In this document: positions 8,150-15,447 of the stretch, piece after piece | How the letters are laid out: each line of letters starts with the position of its first letter | Numbering within the stretch: the stretch's first letter is position 1 | NCBI GenBank assembly: GCA_947460235.1 | Contig: CANHGK010000021.1 | Location: 1-39,933, forward strand | DNA: 39,933 bases | Origin: Paenibacillaceae bacterium | GTDB taxonomy: Bacteria > Bacillota > Bacilli > Paenibacillales > CANHGK01 | Direction of reading: 5' to 3' | Program-made: the position numbers and the translations under genes | The notes under the pieces: generated by a model | What the model was told of the DNA's origin: nothing | Seen by the model: only the letters and a program-made list of their open reading frames with translations | Databases searched by the model: none

Positions 8150-9424
8150 ATGGCAGAACCAACAACTGCTAAACTTGGCGGAGAAGCGACATTAACCGAA
8201 GATGATCGCAAGCGATATAATAGTAAAATACGTACCCTCGCCATTTTATTCATGGTCACGCTGTTGTTTTTCACATTCCAAGGTGGAAAATTAGCGTTCT
8301 TCCTATTTATTATGTCAGTTAGTTTGTGTGCGTATTTGATTTTGGTTGTTTGGAAAAATGGGATTCGCTCACTTAAAGGAAAGCGAATGCTCAATAATAA
8401 CGTAAGTGGGAGTAGTATCGTGTTGGCAGGCTCAACGAATACGATGAAAATCGATGTTCGGATGGACCGGACATGGTTTGTACCATATGTTATTTTGCGT
8501 GATCGTTTAACTCGCTCATCTGGTGAATCCGAAGTGATTGAGACCTCCGTAATTCCGGAGAAAAACAAACGCGGCGAAGCAACGTATGATATACGTATTC
8601 CCAAGCGTGGTAACTATATATATGAAGAAACTGAGTGCATCACACATGATACGTTTGGATTTTTTGAATTCAAAACCGTAGTCAACATGCCGTTTGCGTT
8701 AAAGGTTTTGCCACCGACAGTGTTTTTTCGTGAGTGGGTTGCGTTCGACCAAATGTTTCGGGGAAAATTTAACGCGAATAATCTGGCGCGTAATTTACGC
8801 GAAACCACGACAATCAACGGTGTTCGTGACTATAACGTAGGGGACCCTTTTTCACGAATTCACTGGAACTCAACCGCTCGGACTGGGCAATTGCGTTCGA
8901 AAGAGTATGAGAAAGAGGCAATGACCAAAGTTTGGATCGTACTCGACCGTCATTATGATTCGTATAACTCAGAAGATGAGTTTGAAATGGCAGTTTCGAT
9001 TTGTGCTTCTTTAATAGAATACTTCCGGAAAAAAGATATTGAGTACGGATTGTTCTCTATCGGAAAAGACACGAATCATATGAAACCACACAAATCATCT
9101 GAACATCACAAAAAAATGTCTCAACATTTCATCGACGTTGAAGCGGATGCCCCATTTCCGATTACGGAAGCGCTTAAAGATGGTACGATGTTTGAAAAAG
9201 GTTGTTTCGTCATTGTGATCAGTGCGCTAAGAGATGAACAAATGCTTGGGAAACTCGGTTGGGTTCAATCACGACGCATTTTGTTCGGATACTTATGGTT
9301 ATGTGAATATGAAACGTATCAAGAAGATGAAGAGTGGGTTAAGCGTCTTAGAAACCTTGGTTATCTCGGCTACACCATACACGAGTTGGCTGAATTGCCG
9401 ACCCTTTTGGAGGCGAGAATATGA
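8150..9424 (+). CDS. DUF58 membrane protein, partner of MoxR
   Basis: 424 residues. Two hydrophobic segments lie near residues 28-43 and 47-67. A cytoplasm-or-surface domain follows, and then the DUF58 signature DYNVGDPFSRIHWNSTAR (about residues 226-243). After it comes a VWA-like fold region, KVWIVLDRHYDSYNS. The ribosome site GAGGAAG overlaps the moxR stop. DUF58 proteins are regularly encoded between a MoxR ATPase and a transglutaminase-like membrane protein, as here; the complex's substrate is unknown. The stop codon overlaps the next start (ATGA). Confidence 0.92.
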   Translation: MAEPTTAKLGGEATLTEDDRKRYNSKIRTLAILFMVTLLFFTFQGGKLAFFLFIMSVSLCAYLILVVWKNGIRSLKGKRMLNNNVSGSSIVLAGSTNTMKIDVRMDRTWFVPYVILRDRLTRSSGESEVIETSVIPEKNKRGEATYDIRIPKRGNYIYEETECITHDTFGFFEFKTVVNMPFALKVLPPTVFFREWVAFDQMFRGKFNANNLARNLRETTTINGVRDYNVGDPFSRIHWNSTARTGQLRSKEYEKEAMTKVWIVLDRHYDSYNSEDEFEMAVSICASLIEYFRKKDIEYGLFSIGKDTNHMKPHKSSEHHKKMSQHFIDVEADAPFPITEALKDGTMFEKGCFVIVISALRDEQMLGKLGWVQSRRILFGYLWLCEYETYQEDEEWVKRLRNLGYLGYTIHELAELPTLLEARI

Positions 9425-11688
9425 GTCAATTACTTAACAACTGGCAGCGCCGCGTGATGGTTATCGCAATCGGAATTTTGCTGTTTCAAGTTGTGTATTT
9501 GATCGATCAAAAAGTGTTGGACCCAGGATTAACATCATTCTTAAAATGGTTTGTTGTTTTAACGGCGATCGGTGAGTTTGTGATGTCGTATCCTACGATT
9601 ATCAATCGGGCAGTCATTCAAATCCCGTTTTGGATCATAAACTTTTTCGCAACTGTCGTTTACACGCCAAGTGTTGAGGGGATTCAACAAAAATCGGTTC
9701 TTTTCTATCTCGATCTCATTCAAAACATGGGAAATGCGGATTCCGCTTTCTTACATATTAATACGTTGTGGTATGGGATTGCGTTAATGATCGTATTTTG
9801 GTTGCTATCAAGTCTATTAAATAGCAAAACAAGAATTCTAGTAATAAGTTTGATTTTCATTTTATCGTTTGCGATTCTAGATTCGTATACAAGATTAAAT
9901 TTAGATCGTGAACTGTCAATGATCGTATTTAGTTGTCTAGTTCTTGTCATGATGCAACATTATTCAAAGTTGATGGAAGAACAAGAGCGTATTTGGCAAT
10001 TTTTATCGAACAATCCAACGCGTGTATTGTTATCGTTAGTAGTCATTTCTGTTTTGATTTTTGCTGCCGATCGTTTTACGTGGGAAACAGAACCGTTGTT
10101 ACCTGACCCATATACGATGTGGCAAGATTTCAAAAATAAAGTTAATGGAACTGGCGGCGGCGGCGCAGGGGCAGGGGCCGGCGGGAATAAAACCCCGCAA
10201 GAAGCAACTGCTAACTACGGATTTGAGGAATATAAATTAGGTGATGGTTTCAATTTTGACGCCACTCCAATTCTTCAAGTTAAAACGAGCTACAAACAGT
10301 ATTTACGTGGACAGACGAAATCGGTTTATAACGGTAAAGGCTGGGAATCCAGTAACAAAGAGAAGAATACGACAATGGCAAAATTGACTCCGGATGTGAC
10401 ACTTGGACCTTATGACTGGGTCAATGTAAAATCGGTTAAAGCTGTCGATGATACTCAAGTTGTTACATTGGTTGAAGATTTGCAATATCCGGTCTATTTT
10501 GGAGCGTATCCGATCAAAAAAGTGTTGGATGCAGACAATTCAGCTGAAAAAGTAGAACGTGTAGCTACCTGGTCACAATATAACGAAGAAGTTCGTTTTA
10601 ATGTGAAAGGAAATATTGCATATCCAAAATCGTATACAATACTTTCTCAACCGCCAATTATCGATGAAGATTTACTCAAGAAAGTTACGCCTGAGTTCTT
10701 AGACTTCGAGAAAGTGAAATCAAACAAATGGCTTAAAGATTATCTTGTGGTTCCCGATACATTACCTGACCGAGTGAAGAAAAAGGCGGAAGAGGTAACT
10801 AAAGGAAAAACATCGATCTATGAAAAATCGAAAGCGATCGAACAGTACTTGTATACCAATTTTAAGTATAATAATCACCCGGATGTAAAAAAGGCGATTA
10901 GCAAAGATTTTGTTGATTCATTCCTTTTTGAAATCAAGGAAGGTTATTGTGATTATTACTCAACGGCTATGGTAATGATGGCGCGTTCCATTGGGATTCC
11001 TGCACGCTGGGTTCAAGGGTATACAGAAGGTATGGGTACAAATTCACAAGCTGCAGGCGCTCCAGGAGCCGCGGGAGCAACAACATCGAATGCATCTGCA
11101 GGTGAGGAAGACACATACACGATTCGCAACTCGGATTCACATTCCTGGGCTGAAATTTTCTTTGAAGGTTATGGATGGGTTTCGTTCGAACCAACTGCTG
11201 GTTTTGTAATGCCACAACTTAGCACTGCGAAAAAAGTAGAGGCGAAACAACAACTAGCGGTGAATACGCAAACAACGAAACAAGATCAAGAATCAAAAGT
11301 ATGGAAAGAAATTAAACAAATTCTTTTCTACACATTTATGACGATTTTGTTCGGTGGCGGTGCTGTATTCTTCTGGAAACGTCGTGCGATTTTATTCTTC
11401 CTAAAAGTATTTTTCAAAAGTCGAAATCTTAAGACGGTCAATCAAAAAGTTATTTTTGAATTCGAAAAATTACTTTATTATGCAAGCATGAGTGGTTTCT
11501 ATCATACTAATACAGAGACCATTAGAGAAATTACTCGCGAGTGGATTTCTCAAAAATCGTATTTAAAACAAGATATGGATATCTTGATGTCTTTGTTTGA
11601 GCGAGCTTGTTATTCTACTGATAATTTAATGGCAGAAGATCTAAACTTAGCAGCACAAACGGTCGATAAATTCCGTAAGGGAATTTAA
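9421..11688 (+). CDS. Membrane transglutaminase-like protein (TgpA type)
   Basis: 755 residues; the start overlaps the DUF58 stop by 4 bases, with GGAGG upstream. About six hydrophobic segments fill the first 220 residues. Then comes a Gly/Ala linker (GTGGGGAGAGAGG, near residue 245), an extracytoplasmic domain, a further membrane segment near 632-652 and a cytoplasmic tail of the DUF4129 kind. The papain-like core is recognisable: Cys510 in EGYCDYYSTAMVMMARSIGI, His574 in SDSHSWAEIFF, and the acidic position as Glu in GWVSFEPTAGF. A Gly/Ala/Ser/Thr-rich insertion of about 25 residues separates the Cys and His motifs. Likely acts on proteins or wall components outside the membrane; the reaction (crosslinking or proteolysis) cannot be told. 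Confidence 0.9.
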   Translation: MSQLLNNWQRRVMVIAIGILLFQVVYLIDQKVLDPGLTSFLKWFVVLTAIGEFVMSYPTIINRAVIQIPFWIINFFATVVYTPSVEGIQQKSVLFYLDLIQNMGNADSAFLHINTLWYGIALMIVFWLLSSLLNSKTRILVISLIFILSFAILDSYTRLNLDRELSMIVFSCLVLVMMQHYSKLMEEQERIWQFLSNNPTRVLLSLVVISVLIFAADRFTWETEPLLPDPYTMWQDFKNKVNGTGGGGAGAGAGGNKTPQEATANYGFEEYKLGDGFNFDATPILQVKTSYKQYLRGQTKSVYNGKGWESSNKEKNTTMAKLTPDVTLGPYDWVNVKSVKAVDDTQVVTLVEDLQYPVYFGAYPIKKVLDADNSAEKVERVATWSQYNEEVRFNVKGNIAYPKSYTILSQPPIIDEDLLKKVTPEFLDFEKVKSNKWLKDYLVVPDTLPDRVKKKAEEVTKGKTSIYEKSKAIEQYLYTNFKYNNHPDVKKAISKDFVDSFLFEIKEGYCDYYSTAMVMMARSIGIPARWVQGYTEGMGTNSQAAGAPGAAGATTSNASAGEEDTYTIRNSDSHSWAEIFFEGYGWVSFEPTAGFVMPQLSTAKKVEAKQQLAVNTQTTKQDQESKVWKEIKQILFYTFMTILFGGGAVFFWKRRAILFFLKVFFKSRNLKTVNQKVIFEFEKLLYYASMSGFYHTNTETIREITREWISQKSYLKQDMDILMSLFERACYSTDNLMAEDLNLAAQTVDKFRKGI

Positions 11689-11733
11689 TCCGTTAAATGA
11701 GACGCACATATTCACATAAGGAGGGATCTAACG

Positions 11734-13011
11734 ATGTGGCGTAAGCCTGTTGCGGTGATTTTCCGAGTGTGGGTGTGTGCGTTTTTTGTTTCTTCGTTAT
11801 TTACATCGGTTTTCGATGGATTTGCAATGGCAGCAAAAACGTATCCTAAAATTAAAGCCGAAGTTCGAACAGATACAACAATGGAACGCAGTGGTCAGCA
11901 AATCCCATTACAAGATCCACCTTTATTGTATAAAGATAAGTTTTATATCTCGGTAAAGTCACTTGATTCAATTCTCAATACGTATACCGTTTGGAATAAA
12001 AAGAGAAATGTACTTGAGGTTATGGAAAGCACCCCACAACCGTTAAGTAACAATACTGGAGCAAGTGGTAGCAAACCGAAATCTACACCAAAACCTGATG
12101 CAAATTCTTCCGGTTCGAAACCCAATGCAAGTTCGAATGGTTCAAATCAAAGTGCAAATAACAATGTTATAAAATTAAAATCGACACCTACCCCGCGTGG
12201 TTTTAAAGCTTCTTCAACGCCTTTTGTCGTGAGAGTAACACCGACGCCGGTTGCGTTTTTGTTTTTGACCCCTACACCATTTAATAACGTTAGTAACGAG
12301 AATAGTAATTCATCTGGTACAAACGGTAACAGTAACGGTAATAATAACGGTGGCAGTAACGGTGGCAATAACGGTGGCAATGTGAAAGGAAATTCGAGTG
12401 GTGGAAATGGCCAAGTGATCGTTACACCTACACCTAAATTTCCAAAAATAAACAACACGCCGCGTCCGACACCGAAACGGAATGTCGCACCAGTGACGAT
12501 AGGCTCACCTGCACCGATTGCACCTACACGTTTGGTGAATTACTCCATAGAATATATGGGGAACAAATACGATGTTGTCGCTAATTTGTATAAGGATAGT
12601 TTGTATTTCCGTTATCGGGATTTATTGAAAATGGATGTTGATTGGTCAGGTGTTCCAATTTTTAAGGAACCGTTGACGAATGAAGATTTTATTATGAGGG
12701 AAGAATTAGTAAACCGCTTATTGGAGACACCGATGGTATTGTTGTTGAAAACACCTGTTTTAACTGGAATAGATGATCCAGATAAACGAAATTGCTTGAA
12801 TGCATTCATCGGGAATGGAAGTAAATTTGGAGTTGGACTGTCGGATTCGTCATCGCCGATTTTGTGGGTTTCTCCTACAAGTGTAGAAAATGAATATAAA
12901 GCGATTTCTCAAAACGGCGTTACTGGAAAAATCACCGAATATGGCGTGAAATTAATGAAATCAGACACTGGATATACTGCTTCAACCACCACGATTAAGT
13001 CATTAAATTAA
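11734..13011 (+). CDS. Secreted protein: N-terminal beta domain, long TPTP/NG linker, unknown C-terminal domain
   Basis: 425 residues; ATG with AAGGAGGG 8 bases upstream. Residues 1-34 form a signal peptide ending FAMAA. Residues 40-95 resemble a copper-amine-oxidase-N-like domain (DPPLLYKDKFYISVKSLDSI), a fold common in exported Bacilli proteins; this is inference. Residues 97-265 are low complexity: Ser/Asn/Gly runs, repeated TPTP, and three tandem NGG(S/N) units. Residues 267-425 form a globular domain (YSIEYMGNKYDVVANLYKD onward) that I do not recognise. It has one Cys outside the signal and no cell-wall sorting motif. It follows the moxR-DUF58-transglutaminase genes by 45 bases without a visible terminator, so it may be exported cargo or a partner of that system. 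Confidence 0.8.
   Translation: MWRKPVAVIFRVWVCAFFVSSLFTSVFDGFAMAAKTYPKIKAEVRTDTTMERSGQQIPLQDPPLLYKDKFYISVKSLDSILNTYTVWNKKRNVLEVMESTPQPLSNNTGASGSKPKSTPKPDANSSGSKPNASSNGSNQSANNNVIKLKSTPTPRGFKASSTPFVVRVTPTPVAFLFLTPTPFNNVSNENSNSSGTNGNSNGNNNGGSNGGNNGGNVKGNSSGGNGQVIVTPTPKFPKINNTPRPTPKRNVAPVTIGSPAPIAPTRLVNYSIEYMGNKYDVVANLYKDSLYFRYRDLLKMDVDWSGVPIFKEPLTNEDFIMREELVNRLLETPMVLLLKTPVLTGIDDPDKRNCLNAFIGNGSKFGVGLSDSSSPILWVSPTSVENEYKAISQNGVTGKITEYGVKLMKSDTGYTASTTTIKSLN
12346..12381 (+). repeat. Three tandem 12-bp repeats in linker coding sequence
   Basis: Units AACGGTGGCAGT, AACGGTGGCAAT and AACGGTGGCAAT are in frame and encode Asn-Gly-Gly-Ser/Asn. Degenerate AACGGTAAC-type copies precede them from about 12322. 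Such tracts can expand or shrink by slippage without shifting the frame. Confidence 0.85.
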
Positions 13012-13069
13012 TTCGAAAATCCGTCTAGTAGAAATGCAAAATTATCATTATATCCCAATCGTATTATCG

Positions 13070-13098
13070 TTGTCAAATGAACTAATTGTGTTTAAACT
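13070..13098 (+). promoter_or_regulatory. Candidate vegetative promoter for the 199-residue protein
   Basis: TTGTCA (13070-13075), a 17-base spacer and TAAACT (13093-13098). Transcription would start near 13105, about 25 bases before the GTG start. Confidence 0.6.
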
Positions 13099-13129
13099 AT
13101 AGGTATGGAGAGATATAGGGGGGATCACC

Positions 13130-13729
13130 GTGAAACCACAACGTTATGAAGTGGAATACTGCAACCTTGAACTGAGGTTTGAACGGAGGATTATCCACGA
13201 CTTCATGCGTCATCTTGCTCATGAGGGATTTTCGATGTATTGGAGTGAGGATGACCACCGCATTGAGTTGCAAGTGCGCGCCGAGCAGGGAGGCGTGAAG
13301 TTGCATTTTACGAGAATTGGTGATCGTTTCAAAATCGTTGGTGATTATTTACTAACCGATGATAAGTTATCCCGGATGATGGAAAAATTAATTGAAGACA
13401 CCCGAGGACATGCTGTCGTGAAACGATTCAATGATCAACAGATTTTAATTGAAAATATCATGTTTGGTGAAATCATTCGACTCGTTGAAATCCGAGGTGT
13501 TGAACACAAAGTGATCTTTCAGAAAAAACCGTTGGTTACTCGTGAAGAAATGGTGGAAGCCTTCAAAAACAAACGTGCGCTCGAACGTATCCCAGTCCTC
13601 AAAATGGAAATGGATTATGAGTTAATGGTATTGCATGATGCGATGAAAAATCACGATAAACGAGCAGTTCGCGCAAGTAAACAGAAATTGCGTCAATTGA
13701 GACAGGAGATGTTATGGTTAGAAGTATGA
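13130..13729 (+). CDS. Uncharacterised 199-residue protein
   Basis: GTG start with AGGGGGGAT a few bases upstream and its own promoter. Soluble, charged, with no signal or membrane segment. The N-terminal part alternates strands and helices (VEYCNLELRFERRIIHDFMR). The C-terminal third, from about residue 140, is strongly helical and basic (KRAVRASKQKLRQLRQEM) and may form a coiled coil. I have a weak impression of similarity to a roughly 200-residue uncharacterised family found in Paenibacillaceae, but cannot name a domain. Followed by a terminator-like hairpin, so it is probably monocistronic. Function unknown. Confidence 0.8.
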   Translation: MKPQRYEVEYCNLELRFERRIIHDFMRHLAHEGFSMYWSEDDHRIELQVRAEQGGVKLHFTRIGDRFKIVGDYLLTDDKLSRMMEKLIEDTRGHAVVKRFNDQQILIENIMFGEIIRLVEIRGVEHKVIFQKKPLVTREEMVEAFKNKRALERIPVLKMEMDYELMVLHDAMKNHDKRAVRASKQKLRQLRQEMLWLEV

Positions 13730-13755
13730 TTGTAAGCGCTTGCCTTTCCAACTCT

Positions 13756-13816
13756 AAACCCGCAAAAGCATTCTAACGGCAATTTTTATTCGCCAAATGA
13801 AGCTAATTGCGGGTTT
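13756..13816 (+). terminator. Terminator-like hairpin with a long loop
   Basis: AAACCCGCAA (13756-13765) pairs perfectly with TTGCGGGTTT (13807-13816), followed by TTTGTTTATT. The loop is 41 bases. A smaller hairpin GCAATT/AATTGC (13779-13784 with 13805-13810) competes for part of the distal arm. Confidence 0.6.
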
Positions 13817-13831
13817 TTGTTTATTAAAACC

Positions 13832-13859
13832 TTTACAAAATCCGAAAAAACATTATAAG
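13832..13859 (+). promoter_or_regulatory. Candidate promoter for the amidase gene
   Basis: TTTACA (13832-13837), a 16-base spacer and TATAAG (13854-13859), with a start near 13866. This lies inside the longest open reading frame and so argues for the downstream ATG at 13917 as the real start. Confidence 0.55.
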
Positions 13860-13916
13860 ATGACAATAGCGCACAACTTCCGACAACTTTTGCAGAGAGA
13901 GATGGTGACCCAAGAT

Positions 13917-15368
13917 ATGAAGCGCTACTTAATTAGTATGTTAATTATCATCATTTTTTTTACGATGGAGCTAAATGTAAGCGCTATCCAAATTTCCAAA
14001 TCTTCAAACCATTCTAAAACATCTACAATACATAGCGTCCAAGTCAATGGAAATCGTTTACTTGTTCAAGCGGATAATCAAATCAAACCAAGTATTATGC
14101 GGTTGAAACAACCAGAACGCTTGGTATTAACCTTTACTAATGCACAGTTAGAATTAAACGTGAATCATGCTGAGTTTTCATTAGATAATCATCCATTAAT
14201 TCGCAAAGTACGTTATGCCAATTTTTCGAATGAGCCACCGATGGTTCGAGTTGTTGCTGATTTAGAAGGAAATATTCCATTCGAATTAAAATCAGATCAA
14301 CCAGATTCAGTGATTGTTTCGTTGGATTCCATCAAATCTGCAGTTGATGTCGGAGAAGCAACAACGGATGATCCAATTGATTCGATTACTACAGCAGCTC
14401 CAACTGCAATCCCTTCGGCGACTCCAAACTTGACGCCGGAACCAATTTCTAAATTAGACGATCCCACACCAACACCAGAACAAAAAAGTGAAAACAAATT
14501 GATAGATGCTCAAATGAATGATTCCACACTTGAGTTATCATTCGATCAGGCGGTTTCTGTAACGAAAGATAATTCTACTATTGATACCGGATTAAATGTA
14601 ACGTATACGTTTAATACGACATTGTTTGATCATAAACAAATTACGATTCTCGAAAATGGATTGGTTCGATTGGTTCGCTGGAAAGGTGTAAAAAATGCAT
14701 CGTGGAAGATGACAGATACAGGTGGTTTTTTACAACTTTCATTGACATTGGATCCCGGTTACACTGCTTTTTTGACCGCGGATAAGGATCAAAAGACGAT
14801 TGGGATTCAAGCCAAAATTGTTCGTGCGAAAGTCGTTATTGATGCAGGTCATGGCGGATTTGATGTTGGTGCCACAAGTATAAGAAAACATTATGAGAAA
14901 GATCTAACGTTAAGTGTAGCTGAAATGGTTCGAGATGAATTATTAAAACATTCATCGATTGAACCAATCTTGACGCGTTCTGATGATCGTTTTATTACAT
15001 TGGAGAAGCGTGCTCAATTCGCAGCCCAAATGAATGCAGATTTATTTATTTCTATCCACGGAAATAGTAACATTAAAAGTTCCGTTCGTGGAACGGAAAC
15101 GTATTTTTTTAAAAAAGACAGCCAAGAACTTGCACAGGTCATGCACAAGCATGTTTTGAAAGCAACGCAATTACCAGATCGCAAAGTAAAAACCGCAAAA
15201 TATTTTGTGTTAAGGAATAATACAGTTCCGGCAACTTTATTGGAACTTGGCTACCTATCGAATGGCGTCGATGAAGCAAAATTGATGCGCGTAAGTATAA
15301 AAAGACAGATTGCAATCGAGATTGCTGCAGGGATTGAAGAATACGTAAACACAAAGCTTGCTCCTTAA
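13917..15368 (+). CDS. N-acetylmuramoyl-L-alanine amidase with AMIN-like domains
   Basis: 483 residues from the ATG at 13917. It is chosen because it begins a signal peptide (MKRYLISMLIIIIFFTMELN), lies downstream of a promoter and has GGTGA 8 bases upstream; extension to 13797 would start inside a terminator. After the signal comes an AMIN-like beta domain (about 35-130), a Thr/Pro linker with DPTPTP (about 147-190), a second AMIN-like region (about 200-300) and Amidase_3 (306-480). Zinc and catalytic residues are present: His312 (DAGHGG), Glu327 (HYEKDL), His381 (SIHGN) and Glu443 (LELGYLSN). It should cut the amide between muramic acid and the stem peptide. AMIN domains usually target the cell wall or envelope complexes. 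Confidence 0.93.
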   Translation: MKRYLISMLIIIIFFTMELNVSAIQISKSSNHSKTSTIHSVQVNGNRLLVQADNQIKPSIMRLKQPERLVLTFTNAQLELNVNHAEFSLDNHPLIRKVRYANFSNEPPMVRVVADLEGNIPFELKSDQPDSVIVSLDSIKSAVDVGEATTDDPIDSITTAAPTAIPSATPNLTPEPISKLDDPTPTPEQKSENKLIDAQMNDSTLELSFDQAVSVTKDNSTIDTGLNVTYTFNTTLFDHKQITILENGLVRLVRWKGVKNASWKMTDTGGFLQLSLTLDPGYTAFLTADKDQKTIGIQAKIVRAKVVIDAGHGGFDVGATSIRKHYEKDLTLSVAEMVRDELLKHSSIEPILTRSDDRFITLEKRAQFAAQMNADLFISIHGNSNIKSSVRGTETYFFKKDSQELAQVMHKHVLKATQLPDRKVKTAKYFVLRNNTVPATLLELGYLSNGVDEAKLMRVSIKRQIAIEIAAGIEEYVNTKLAP

Positions 15369-15384
15369 ATGGACAAGCTTTTTT
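15353..15384 (+). terminator. Rho-independent terminator after the amidase gene
   Basis: AAAGCTTG (15353-15360) pairs with CAAGCTTT (15374-15381), loop 13, followed by TTTTTT. The proximal arm and loop overlap the last codons and the stop of the amidase gene. Confidence 0.75.
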
Positions 15385-15398
15385 ACTTTGTTTATAAT
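15370..15398 (+). promoter_or_regulatory. Candidate promoter for the SLH-like gene
   Basis: TGGACA (15370-15375), a 17-base spacer and a consensus TATAAT (15393-15398). The -35 overlaps the loop and distal arm of the amidase terminator. Confidence 0.6.
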
Positions 15399-15447
15399 TT
15401 TACCCAAGCAACATAAAGAAAGTCATGAATGGTGAGGAGAAAAGATC

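Noticed and set aside
12147-12458. Minus-strand frame opposite the low-complexity linker
   Set aside because: Leu/Pro-rich mirror of a repetitive coding strand, with no ribosome site.
13797-13916. Upstream extension of the amidase reading frame
   Set aside because: It begins in a terminator arm and lies mostly upstream of the likely transcription start; the signal peptide begins at 13917.
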